This document shows positions 46,853 through 57,790 of a stretch of 64,000 nt of DNA, piece by piece (position 1 is the stretch's first letter; every line of letters starts with the position of its first letter). The notes below the pieces were generated by a model that was not told the origin of the DNA, did not search any database, and saw nothing but the letters and a program-made list of their open reading frames with translations. Position numbers and translations under genes: made by a program. The stretch is from Dolomedes plantarius. Taxonomy: Eukaryota; Arthropoda; Arachnida; Araneae; Dolomedidae. The stretch covers positions 163,765,629 to 163,829,628 of the forward strand of contig OU015499.1 in NCBI GenBank assembly GCA_907164885.2, written 5' to 3'.

Positions 46853-47195
46853 CAGTGGTTCCCAACCCGTAGAAGTCTGCGGAACACTAAGTCAGAAATT
46901 GAACCATAAGCGGACGGCCCAACCCCACCGACTTGAGGGACTGGGGAACCTTTCGGAGGGTATGGGGGTATAGAATATCCCTCAGGCAAAAGGGACACAA
47001 GATTAACGTATTCACATTCTAATATTAAAATAATTATGTTAAACTTTTACGAAATTTTAATTCAACAACAGATAGTCCTCGGACAGATTCGTCCCATCTA
47101 GTTCAATGAACATTGCTTTCAAAATCCCCATTTATTTGTCAACTTTTCAATATGTAGTTCGGACCACTCCCGATGCTACCGGTTCGGAACCACTG
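46853..47195. mobile_element. hAT-type MITE, unit 2
   Basis: 343 bp with ends CAGTGGTTCCCAACCCG and GGTTCGGAACCACTG. Flanking 8-bp repeats GCTTAAAG (46845-46852) and GCTCAGAG (47196-47203) are now two mismatches apart. Confidence 0.84.
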
Positions 47196-47202
47196 GCTCA
47201 GA

Positions 47203-47330
47203 GGCTCTGGGATTTTCTGAATGATATACAAGCACCGGCTTAATATTGCAGTCACCGCTTGCGTTGGAGCAGAGTGCGAGGGTTAGCCTATCCTCCATGG
47301 GTTTGTAGCCTGGAATCCGATTATCCTCTA
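47203..47330 (-). pseudogene. Tigger catalytic fragment, inverted, unit 2
   Basis: Reverse-strand GYKPMEDRLTLALCSNASGD and LVYHSENPRASE, in the opposite orientation to the N-terminal fragment at 46740. Identical arrangement to unit 1. Confidence 0.75.
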
Positions 47331-47791
47331 CCGTAAGGTAAATGCTGTACATTACACTTAATAAAACAAGTTTATTGCAGTGCATTCTATTGTATTGCGT
47401 TTTTATACAATGTTCCTCATTTATTAGCACGTTTATCTTATTTAAAACCATGTAACAAAAAATTACGCTGATTGGGGGAAACCGGAACGAATTAATGGCA
47501 TTTCCCTTCATTTCAATGGGGAACATTGATTCGAGATACGAGTAATTCCAGTTACGAATTCCGTCATGCAACGAATTAAACTCGTAAATCGAGGTACCAC
47601 TGTAGTTGATATTAAAGCAGAAAATCAAAGTTATAGTTAAATAATATTTCATACAGTTGTTACAATGAGGTCACATACCTATATAAAAAAACGATAATAT
47701 AACAATTTGGTCTGATAGTGATGATGGTAAGTAAGAGTAATTAATTTTTTTGCGGGAATATTGGAATTTTTTTACTATAGAAATAAGACAC

Positions 47792-48902
47792 ATGAATATT
47801 AGAAAAAGAAGAATAATTTATGAATCGGATGAGGAAAGCAGTTTGAGCAATATTAACTCAAGATTGCTACAGACTAAGAAGATTAGAATTTTGAATTTAA
47901 CTGATTGAACGACTGACGAAGACGACGTTACTAATTTTCGATCACATTATGAAAATAATCATAAGCAGATTAGGAAATGCAAAAGAAATAAAGGCGAAAA
48001 TATTATAAAAAAATTGGAAATATTATATCTGCAAAGAAATTCGAAAATAAGGATTGCAAATGTGTGAAAGTGTGCTAGAATCGTATTACAGAGAGAGATC
48101 GAATATCCCTTTTTAAATTTTTGGGGGAAATGGGGGAATTTAACAAACAAAATACATTCTTATGTGTATCTATTCAGCGTACGCCAGTAAAAAGAAGACG
48201 AGGTAGAATTTTAAGGGATCAGCCACAGATTGTAGTACTTTTTACATATTGAAAGGAAAGCGTGGCATTATGTAAAAATTACTTTATTGGGACATTTGAT
48301 ATATCTATAGGCAGACTACATAGGGCTCTTAAAGCAAAGGTAATAGGAAAAGACTTACGTGGAAAAATGAAAGGACCATGCTGAAAGAGTGATGGGGAAC
48401 TTGTGGATGCCGTAACAGATCATATCAAAAAAATTCCACAGTATGAAAGCCATTACACGCGTTCTAATAATCCAAACAGAAAATACTTGAGTTCTGATTT
48501 CAACTTAAGGAAAATGTACAACTTGTCGAAAAGTGTGAAGAGAATAATACAACATTTTTCAGCGAATGAATATATAGGAAAAATTTTAAGAATAATTTTA
48601 ATTTAAATTTTCATCTCCCAAATAAAGATACGTGTCAAAAATGCGATTTGCTAAATATGAAAATTCAAGCCTTAATGAAAAGAACCAGCCTTTTAGAAGA
48701 ACATATCATACATTTAAGTAAGGCAGAACTTACTAGAAAAACTTTAAAAGAAGATCAAAACTTAGCATCAATGAACCCAGATAAATATTTAACATTTTCG
48801 TTTGATCTACAAAAAGTCCTTCCATATCCTAAACAAAGTAATTTACATTTTACACTTGTTTATTTATATCGTCTTTTTAATATAACTAAAATTATTTCTT
48901 AA
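47792..48902 (+). pseudogene. ESHY-type transposon protein, unit 2, fragmented
   Basis: Pieces start at 47792 (MNIRKRR), continue at 48403-48606 (QYESHYTRSNNPNRKYLSSD, FNLRKMYNLSKSVK) and end at 48648-48902 (EEHIIHLSKAELTRKTLKED, TFSFDLQKVLPYPKQSN). The last piece is continuous where unit 1 has a frameshift; a TGA near 48383 and several indels interrupt the rest. The predicted catalytic part after FDLQKVLPYP is missing in both units, so the ancestral insert was already truncated. Confidence 0.6.
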
Positions 48903-49262
48903 TAAACTTCGTTATTCGTGTATTTACATGTATTCATTTTAATTTTCATTTTTTACATTAAAAAATCCATTTCAGTGAAGATAATGTATATAAAAATATG
49001 GACTTAAATTTCCATTTGTTTTTATTTTATATAATATGTTATTTTTGAAAGTGGTATAAGTCCATTTAGAGCTAAAAAAATCGTTTATTTTTTTAAATTA
49101 TTTTAATAATTATTTCACTATAAAATTTAAATAGTGTTAAAAACATCACTCGAATTGATTAACCTTTGCCAATATTTATAAATTCATTCAAATGCAAACC
49201 TTTAAATATCTCGATACATGAAAAAATGGACTTATACCACTTCCAAAAATAACAGCTCATAT

Positions 49263-51568
49263 GTAAGGTTCTTTATAAAAGTTCAATTTTTCTAAAAAAT
49301 TTGCTTTTGAAATTTTGTAATTTTTAAAAACATTGCAAAGAAGTTTTTATATATCCTGATATTGGAACACATCTTTCTCATTTGTCATTATTTTTAAAAT
49401 ATTCACTATTTTGCAGGATGGATATTCAACGGTTACGTAAGCTTCCAAATTAAAATTTATTCTTATCAATGGTCATTTATGAACATCTATGACTAAAGGG
49501 ATATGCTAGAAATTTATAACTTTTTTTAAGATTGTGTGATAAGAACTGCAAATATTTTTCTAATTCTGCGTTGCATACATCTACTCAGCGAGCAATGTAA
49601 GCACAGAAGAGACTACTATATAATAAATGCACTACAAATAAATAGGCATGCCTATAAAAATGTACACTTGGAATACGAATGTGAATTAGGGACTTATATT
49701 ATCTTTTAACTGCTCTTCCAACTTGTTGATAGTATTAAAATTATTTTGCTATAAATCTAGCAAACTTAAGAATTAGAATTATAAAAATGAAATTTGACAA
49801 ATTAAGAATAATTCGAATTACATTCTGATTATCTTTAGTTACCTTTATACTAGCTATTAAAATAAATAAAACAATTGTATGATTCAGAGAATACTAGAAA
49901 ACCATTTTGTTCTTACAGGATAAAGTAATCTCATAACATTTTTCATTATGTGTATCAAGTCAAATGATTTGAAGATATCCACATAGACTGGAATTCTTTT
50001 GGTCAAAACTCTACAATACTGCTCAGTGCTGCAGGAAATGAGATGAAGTTTAATCTATACCTATTATAACACTTTTTGGGTAGAGAAAATCACACTTAGA
50101 GTATTAGCAAAGGTTTAATACCATATTTAAGAAACATATATGCATAATACACAGATTAGTAATTCTCACACGAATTAAATCTTCAAAAGTATAAGTAAAT
50201 TGAAAACAAAATCTTTGGCTATACCCCTAACAAGTCCCAAAAATACGCCTATCTCTCAAAAATCTATATCTTATACTATCCAAAATACATTATTAAGATT
50301 TCACAACAACATGGCCGCCATATTATATCACGTAAACAACTAGCCATTCAAAGTGGGTTGCCACAAAATAACAAAATCTCCAAACTTGGCAGGGAGGTGC
50401 GTATAACACATCTGTTCCCTTTTTACAAATTACTACCTGTTAAAATAAGTTTTCACAATGGTTGAAAAAAAGCCATTGATCTATAATGGTCGATCCACAA
50501 TAGTTCTAAATTTAAATTCTTTAAATTGTAAATAAAATATTGTGTTGTGTTAATTAATTCAGATAACTTTGAAATGTACCAGTATAGATAATATTACTTA
50601 GGAAAGTGCATGCAGTGAAGAATGGAATAAACAGATAAATAGCGCAAAGTAAAATACACAAATTTAAAGTTACTTCATAATTTTATGTATTTCATACACA
50701 CACATATTATTTTGACAATTAAAATGAAAAAGAAAACATTTCTTACCATCTGGTAAAAGAATGGTAAGTATAGAACGCTTAAAAACTTGGATATTATAAC
50801 ACATTCAGTTAGTTTCTTTTTAAATTTCATCACATATACAAATACACTTATAACATTTGATTATAGTAGGGAGAATCACACTGAACATGGCATAATTAAC
50901 ACACACAGACTGGAGTCTTCCTGTAGCACATGATTGACTTCTATTCAGAAATTTTTTTCAAACAAATTGCATAAAAGAACTTGTACAGAATGCATATTTC
51001 CCTCATGCAAAATGAAAAGTTACCACCTTAAATATTCATGTTCTGGGAACATTTATGTTTTACATAAATGGTTTAAAACAATACTGAAATGCATGTTTTA
51101 ACTTTTGCCCTTAAAAAAATATAATTGATTTCATGTATATTCCATCACAGCATAATTATACTACTCATTTCTGGATCTCTGAGCAAAATAGAGCACCAGA
51201 ATTTTCAAAACTGTACTGTTGACACTTTAATTGCAATTACTTTCTATTCAATGAATATTCTTTACCCTTAGGAGGGGGGGGAGGGTAGAAAACAGAAATA
51301 CTAACACAAGAAATACCAATTTGACTAATATTGATCTGAAGAACTGAAACTGCATACAATTAAAAATTATCCCAGACATGAACGGCAAGAATGTAGTTAT
51401 AAATTTTACCAATACAAAATATATATTCAGTATAAAGAATATGCAGGTAAGAGAGCAGATAATTTAAATCTAGTTGAAAATTACCCAAGTATAATTTTAA
51501 CAATAAAATTTGTTTAAATATCATATCAAAGCAGTCAGAAATATCAGTTAATGCAGATTTTGTAAATC
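49263..51568. other. AT-rich non-coding spacer, end of unit 2
   Basis: Colinear with 22865-25300 of unit 1. No gene is supported. The palindromic ACATGGCCGCCATATT near 50309 and the G run near 51273 are kept. Confidence 0.55.
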
Positions 51569-52331
51569 TTCAAATGTTTCTAACAAAGAAATTTTTAGTA
51601 CACATGGTTGAGAGAAAATTAAATATTTTTATATTATTTATACTAATGTGTAGAGTTTTGATGTGTTAAAAAATTTAATTTTTCTTTAGAAAGAATTTCA
51701 GTTTTAAATATCAATCATTACTTTTAACCATTGTCTTTGAAATACATTCATTTAAAATTTTAAACAAGCATAATATAATGAATGTTGTGCCTAAAATGAT
51801 GAATATTGAGGAGTATTGCATTTAATGCTATTACCTTTATCTTTGTTGTAATGAAAAATAAGAATGAAAGTTATTTACTAAATCTGGTCATGAAAATTTT
51901 CAACACTGAATAAATACAGAAACAAATAACTTTGAAAAAAATTATTTCATACATAATTATAAATAAAAAAATCTGTGATAGAAGAATAATATGAGAAAGC
52001 AATGGCTAAACTGCAGATTGCTGCTCATGGTACCAAGCTGTAAAATCTCCCCAAGTTTAGTGTCAGTCCATTATTTACATGGAAAATTTAATTATATAAT
52101 TAGTTGTATCTATAAGTTTCGCATGAAATTAATAGTGTATATGGATTTTGTTATACTTCTAAAAAATTTAATGCACATAAATGATAGTTTCTAAAATTCA
52201 ACAAGCTTTAGATGTTTTGACAATTTTCTAATATTTTACGCGTGAAATTAAATTTAAAAATCACCAAACACATGAGTGTTGCAAAGAGTGCTGAATATTT
52301 TATGGCCTCAAATTTGGTGATTATATAAGTA
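51569..52331. other. AT-rich non-coding spacer, unit 3
   Basis: Matches 974-1720 of unit 1. Nothing coding is supported. Confidence 0.6.
52275..52331. repeat. 57-bp direct repeat, left copy
   Basis: AGTGTTGCAAAGAGTGCTGA through GATTATATAAGTA. Repeated at 53284-53340 on the other side of the pogo-like insertion; units 1 and 2 have it once. Confidence 0.85.
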
Positions 52332-53283
52332 CAGTAACCACCACTTATAGTGATCAGTGGTTATAAGAATCAATATCGCAAAAACAAAAGCAAATGTATT
52401 ATTTCCATGTTAAAATTTTCCCTTTAAAGAATCAATCCATCAGTTTTAAGAATCAGCTTACACTCTTCGCTTTCCTTTCATTTTTCCATAAAAGCCACTT
52501 AAACCCTCAAAAGGCAAGAAGTTCTTTCTTTATTTTTTTAAAAGAAGGACTAAAAGAATACAGTCATAAAATGCATCCCTTTCTTTGTTAGACATATTAT
52601 AATAGTTTCCCCTTAAATGCTTTAGCTAAACACTGTCCTATTAGCTTGACCGAGAAGCATCTTACCTGACCGGGTCCAATTTCACTTTTCTTCACTGACA
52701 AACAAAGACAAGGACTCTTTTTTTTTCCACCTACCATTTCCTGGTTGTGGCTTCCTAGACCCTATACATAAATCTTCGGCAAAATGTCCACTATCACTTA
52801 AGCAAACATGACATTAGTAGATTCAGCATGTTATCAAACTGTGAAACATACGCTAGAAGGTGAATCTTCGTCTGAGACTATTGATATTGAAAGAGGTATA
52901 AACAGCCTCCTGAAAACTTCATTACATCAAACTACCATAGAAAACATTTTCTTGAATCCTTCCTGTAGTTGAATTATTAAAACTGTTTAGCAGGCATGTT
53001 GTTACAAATATTAGATTTTTTTTCTTCTCTTACTATAATCATGTGTATCTACTTATAGGTATAAAAATTAAGTTAAGTTTTTAAAATTATAAAAAAATAA
53101 TTTTAATAAAAGATAATTAACATAAATTAAAGAGTATTTAATGGTAAATTATCTCATATATGTATATATACGTGTTTGTGTATGTGCCTGTCCAAAAACC
53201 TAAATTTTGGCTATAAGAATCAACCGCTTATAAGAATCGAATACAGTAATAAAAAAAGTGATTCTTATAAGCAGAAATCACTG
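52332..53283 (+). mobile_element. Pogo/Tigger-like insertion, unit 3
   Basis: The left end CAGTAACCACCACTTATAGT...TTATAAGAATC and the right end GATTCTTATAAGCAGAAATCACTG are inverted-repeat related around the TTATAAGAATC block, which recurs several times inside. A reverse comparison and the remnant at 52808-52972 point to a pogo-type element. It is flanked not by a simple TA duplication but by a ~57-bp direct repeat. Confidence 0.65.
52808..52972 (+). pseudogene. C-terminal transposase remnant (pogo-like)
   Basis: A 54-codon frame: MTLVDSACYQTVKHTLEGES, then IDIERGINSLLKTSLHQTTI and ENIFLNPSCS before a stop. The K-x-QTT-I-ENIF-type ending recalls the C-terminal tail of Tigger transposases (where a QTTL-FF block is common). 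No DDE core is present. Assignment is tentative and rests on the TIR context. Confidence 0.4.
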
Positions 53284-53454
53284 AGTGTTGAAAGAGTGCT
53301 GAATATTTTATGGCTTCAAATTTGGTGATTATATAAGTATATACTTTGTTTATGTTCTGTTGCTCTTTGGTTGTAATCTTCGCAATAAATATTCTTATTA
53401 TTTACTTTTATGGTTTAATAGCAGGGGTCTGTCTAGGGGGGAAAATTGAGTCCG

Positions 53455-53620
53455 TTTTCGGACATTTCACAAAATTCCATGTCAGAAAAACGGACTCTTC
53501 ACAAAATTCAATATTAGGAAAACGGACTCTTCACAAAATTCATTATTAGAAAAACGAACTCTTCACAAAATTCGTTAACAGAAAAATGAACACTTCACAA
53601 AATTTATTTTCATAAAATTA
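53455..53620. repeat. Subterminal repeats of the hAT element
   Basis: Five to six copies of a ~30-bp block with the core CTTCACAAAATTC, separated by AGAAAAACGGA-like spacers. A related AATTCACAAAAATAGG lies near the right end (56493). Repeats of this kind are expected to bind hAT transposase. Confidence 0.85.
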
Positions 53621-53689
53621 TCCTTTCAAAATATACCCAGCGCGCAAACCCCAACCCTCCATGATTTTACCACTGCAACGTAAACAAAC

Positions 53690-53800
53690 TTATCATCATT
53701 CGCTATTTAGACTCAACGCTCATTGGCTGATGAGTGACGTCATAGCGGTAGTGGGTGCAGTGATCATATTTACAACGGAATCTTCGTAACTTCGGAAGCT
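53690..53800 (+). promoter_or_regulatory. Candidate promoter of the hAT transposase
   Basis: The stretch contains an inverted CCAAT box (CATTGGCTGATGAG) and the full CRE palindrome TGACGTCA (53733-53740), 120-220 bp before the transposase ATG. No TATA box is evident. Confidence 0.4.
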
Positions 53801-53918
53801 ACTGTTTGGTAACACTTGAGTTTTTCTTTCCATGTGTTTTCCTGCAGTTGTTCCGTGTGGTAAATTTTTCTGGATTTCGCAACGTTGTTTAATGTGTTAT
53901 TCTTAAATTTTCTGAGAA

Positions 53919-56306
53919 ATGAAGAGTGGACGACTCTCCACAGGAGAAGATTCGCGAAATGCTGACTATTATGTTAAAAAATTAAAATCGTCAGATGCCA
54001 AGGGCTGTGGTAAAATTTTTAATTATTTTTCACCGAGCAATCAAGATGGCACAAGTTCAAGTTTTGTTCCTGCTCATGATAATGATAATTTTGAAGAAAT
54101 GATTGCTGCCAAAGGTGATAATGTTGGACAAAATGAAAAATCTCTTACCAAAGATAATTTTCAGAAAGATCAAATGGTATTGAAATCATATGAACAAATC
54201 ACAGAAGGTGAAGGGAATTATCATAAACGGCAATATTCCTTGAATATTCAAAAATATGAAAATTTGAATATATTACAATGTATCAGCAGGTGGTTTTTTT
54301 TGTAAACTGTGTTCAGTTTCTTTTTCAGCAGGACCTTGGATTGATCAATGTGTAAAGTGAGGTGATCATCCAACCAGATGTATATCTAGACATGAATGTT
54401 GTTCGAAACATAAACAAGCAGCTGCTGCATTAAAAATCAAACCCCTTTCTGAAAGTTTAGAGGAAGGCTCAAAAATTGTAGCTAAAAAGGCTAAAGAAGC
54501 CAATAAAAAAGTAATGACAAAGTATATAAAGATCCTCTATTTTATGATCAGAAGGCAGTTACCGAAAATTTTACATCACTAGTAACGTTAATTGGTGAAG
54601 ATCTTGGTGATAAAGATATAGAAATGTATCTAAAGACATGCAGCAAAATTGCCACATATTTATCCAATGTCTCAGTAGAAAATTTGACAGATGCCATTTC
54701 TATATTTCTTGAAGAAAAGACCCTAACTTCATTACAGTTATGTGGTAACTTTGCATTACTAGCAGATGAATCAACAGACGAAGCCCAGAGGGAGCAGTTA
54801 GGATTAGTAGCCCATTATAAAATTCTTGGACTTCCTGAAATCAAGGAAGAATATCTGGGACTTATAAACTTGTCCAAAGCAAATGCTGAATCAATAACAG
54901 CTGCCATCGAAAAGTTCTTTCTGGCAAAAAATATTAACATCACTGTTTGTTTTTTTCTTTCATTAGATGGAACCAATGTTATGAGTGGGGAAATTTCTGG
55001 TGTGCAGAGACGAATGAGACATCTAGCTCCTCATTCATTATACATAAACTGCAGGAACCATAGACTTGCTTTAGTGTTTGCGCATCTCTTAAAAAAATTT
55101 AGTTTGCTACAAGCTGTAGATGCTTTGCTTGTAAGTTTATGGAAACTTTTTCATTACAGCCCATCAAAGCAACAAATATTTAAAGACATACAAAAAGATG
55201 TCTATGCTATTGATGTGTTAAAAATTCTGAAAGTATCTGCCACTAGGTGGCTTTCACATGGCCTTGCATGTGAAAGGATTGTTGAGAGATATATACCCCT
55301 TGTAGAAACATAAGATGCAATATTTGCTAAGACCAGAGAACCAGAAATGAAAGGAATTAGGGAACAACTATTAGACACAGAAATACTGCTTTGCATTCTA
55401 TTTTTAGAAGACTTTTTGAAAATTGTCAATAAATTAAGTACATGGCTCCAGTGTCCGAATATTATGTTCAGTATGATTAACATAAAAGTTTCTCTTGCTC
55501 TTGAGGAAGCAGACGAATATATTTCTAATATGCATTCTGGTGAGCATTTTAAAAAATGCAACTATCTTTTAGTTTTTGCCAAGGAACAAACAGAATTAAG
55601 CATGAAGACACGACAAAAGAAAAAAAAGCTAAATCCTGCTGAATTTATAGATGAGTTCAAGAAAAACTTTGTTAAACCCTTCATAGAAGATTTTAAAAAA
55701 GAAATGGACAAAGCATTTAAAATTGACAATGAGGTAGTGGGTGCCTTTGATTTATTTAGTTCATTGGATTTGAATTTAAGTACAAGAAATGATCCTGACA
55801 AAACGTGTCTCTCAGCATTGTTAGCATTTTATGGCCAAGAACAGAGAAATGAATTTCAAGGTGCAGTTAAAGTTTCAAAACCTGTTCTTGATGCTGTGGC
55901 TGCTATTAAAGAAGTTCCAGAATTTGAGAAAGAAATTGAACTTGCAAAAGTAAGTTTCGACATAGAAAAAGGAAATAAAGCAAAAACCCTTCTGAGGCAT
56001 AACAAAAAAGAGCAGGAAAAGCAAATGCTTGGAAACAAAATAACTCCAATAGAAGCATTAAAAATTATAAATAAAGATCCTAACAACTTGTATAACATGC
56101 CAAATATGATGAAGCTACTGTCCCTATCCACAACTATACCTTCTTCCATAGCTTCTGTTGAAAGACTTTTTTCACGGATGAATCTTGTTTGCATGGAGTT
56201 GAGAACTCATCTAAAACAAACCACTCTGGACAGACACTTCAGGATAATTTTAAATGGACCAGAGAAATTATCTGATATGGAATGTGAAGAAATAATCAAC
56301 ATTTAA
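53919..56306 (+). pseudogene. hAT transposase with TTF-type zinc finger, one frameshift region and one stop
   Basis: Cut-and-paste transposase. The N-terminal part (53919-54305) has MKSGRLSTGEDSRNADYYVK and ends before a TTF-type zinc finger, whose continuation (KLCSVSFSAGPWIDQC, TRCISRHECCSKH) is in another frame at 54300-54420. The catalytic part (54624-55313) carries ALLADESTDEAQREQ (first aspartate), LDGTNVMSGEISGVQ (second) and YINCRNHRLAL (the C-x2-H motif). A TAA at 55311-55313 interrupts the same frame. From 55347 to 56306 follow the insertion region and the dimerisation domain with IPSSIASVERLFSRM (catalytic glutamate). All three catalytic residues survive. The start is the first ATG after a long upstream leader. 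Confidence 0.9.
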
Positions 56307-56544
56307 AAAAAAAACAGGCAACAGGCGCATTACAGTTGCCTGCAGCCAATGCTAGTTTGCATTAACAATTTCCTCCCCCCCCCCTCAATTTTTAATATTT
56401 TTCACATCACTTTTTTTTCTGTTTATAAAAAGATGTCTGGTCTTTTTTGTGCTAATTATGTAAAGTTATTTTTTTCCCAAAAATAAGAATGAAATTCACA
56501 AAAATAGGACCCTGGATAAAAAACCTGGACAGACCCCTGAATAG

Positions 56545-57156
56545 GATGCAAACCTGATGCAGCTAAGCTCTGCTCTTTGATTACCAAAGGTCAGACATTA
56601 TATCTTAGAAATGTGACATGGTATTTTTTAGTTTTAACTGACTGAATTTTAATGAATTAAAACTGATCACTTAGGTGTTTTCAGCCAATGAAATTTGAGA
56701 TTAGCTTCAGATAATGAATTTTACATTCAGTGAATGAAAATATTTTGAATTCTTTTATAACATTTTTATTTCCCGCCTCTTCAAGAAATACCATTCAGAA
56801 GATGAGAACTTATTCAAATCTGGTTTATAGGTCTTACCCAAGGTCTGTGTATATCTAGTACATCAGTGTGCCTTTGTCAGTGTTTTTAAAATCTAATTTT
56901 TCAAATAAAGATTCACGATTTATGTTTTAAATTAATTTTGTTCTTACTTTTATAAATTGATTTTTATACTTTGTAAATATTTTACATTTAAATTTTTGTT
57001 CTAAAAAGTCACTAGTAATGCTATTGTCATTGTTTTTTTCATTCTTCTATATATGTTGAAATTATCTTGCTATAAACTTTTAATTTTACAACATTTATTT
57101 TTTCACAATTTTTGCATTTTTATATTTTTTCCCTTAAATTATTTACATGTTTATTT
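56545..57156. other. AT-rich non-coding spacer, unit 3
   Basis: Continuation of the unit beyond the hAT insertion, matching 1810-2410 in unit 1. No gene is supported. Confidence 0.6.
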
Positions 57157-57479
57157 GGTTAATCGGAAGAAGCTGGGGCTGCCGCCAACTTGGCAATTAT
57201 TTACTTCCTGTTATGATATATCCCGATTTCTGATTACCCCTACAATTCATATGAATGCGCCTTCGATAGCAACCCTGTTTACAGACATTAATCTAATCCC
57301 AGCATCAGTTTTGCTCCTGCTGCCATCTGTTGACTTATAAGGGAATCTATTTAATTTAGTATGTATTAAAATCAGAATTTATAGAGATTTTAACAAAATA
57401 AATTGTTGAAATTTAAATTTTCTTTCTTCAAATTTCCACAATCATTTAAATTTGATAAATTTGAGTTTGTTAATTAGAA

Positions 57480-57790
57480 AATAAATGTATTGAATAATAA
57501 GCTTAAATTTAAAATATTTAAAGTTTAAATTGTAATAAAAGCTTAAATTTAAAATATTTAAAGTTTAAATTGTAATAATTTAAATTTATTTGAATATATA
57601 ATTTTTTTAAAATCAAATTTTAAACTATTTAAAGTAAACAATAAATGTATTGAATAATAAGCTTAAATTTAAAATATTTAAAGTTTAAATTGTAATAATT
57701 TAAATTTATTTGAATATATAAGTTTTAAAAATCAAATTTTAAACTATTTAAAGTTTTAAATTGTAATAATTAAATTTATTTTAAAAGATA
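57480..57790. repeat. AT-rich tandem/inverted repeats
   Basis: Three copies of AATAAGCTTAAATTTAAAAT followed by ATTTAAAGTTTAAATTGTAA (near 57497, 57540, 57657), with internal self-complementarity. They lie inside the 3.0-kb element. Confidence 0.8.

Larger units (their letters stand above)
45282..47602 (+). mobile_element. Tigger/pogo-like element, rearranged, unit 2
   Basis: CAGTGGTACCTCAACTTACG at the left and CGAGGTACCACTG at the right, flanked by TA (45280-45281, 47603-47604). Same nested cargo as in unit 1; it is 534 bp shorter because the Tc1 inside is internally deleted. Confidence 0.88.
44813..49262. mobile_element. TIR element with ESHY-type protein, unit 2
   Basis: The left end ATATGAGCTGTTATTTTTGA (44813 onward) and the inverse at 49224-49262 match over about 38 bp, including GTGGYATAAGTCCAYTT. 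The AGTGG-ATAAGTCCA motif recurs inside near 45005 and 49045 as subterminal repeats. A Tigger (45282-47602) is inserted. No target duplication was resolved. Confidence 0.68.
25346..51568. repeat. Segmental repeat unit 2
   Basis: Second copy of the unit, colinear with unit 1. Unit-specific differences are an insertion at 28108-29678, about 553 bp of Tc1 transposase at 35390-35941 that unit 1 lacks, a 3' truncation of the BEL pol, a central deletion in the nested Tc1, and about 335 bp at 44537-44870 absent from unit 1. It ends in an AATGTTTC stretch shared with the beginning of unit 3. Confidence 0.93.
53417..56544. mobile_element. hAT element with 5-bp target duplication, unit 3
   Basis: The element 53422-56539 begins CAGGGGTCTGTCTAGG and ends CCTGGACAGACCCCTG, perfect over the outer 12 bp, a common hAT terminus. 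AATAG lies on both sides (53417-53421 and 56540-56544), and the empty sites in unit 1 (TTCAATAGGATG, 1804) and unit 2 (TTCAATAGGTTG, 27152) have it once. It is therefore a recent, unit-specific insertion. Confidence 0.95.

Noticed and set aside
55202..56194. Reverse ORFs of 79-119 codons under the hAT transposase
   Set aside because: Antisense shadows of the forward transposase; no recognisable motifs.
57480..57790. CRISPR-like array
   Set aside because: The repeats are AT-rich, irregular in spacing and self-complementary, without unique spacers; the setting is eukaryotic.
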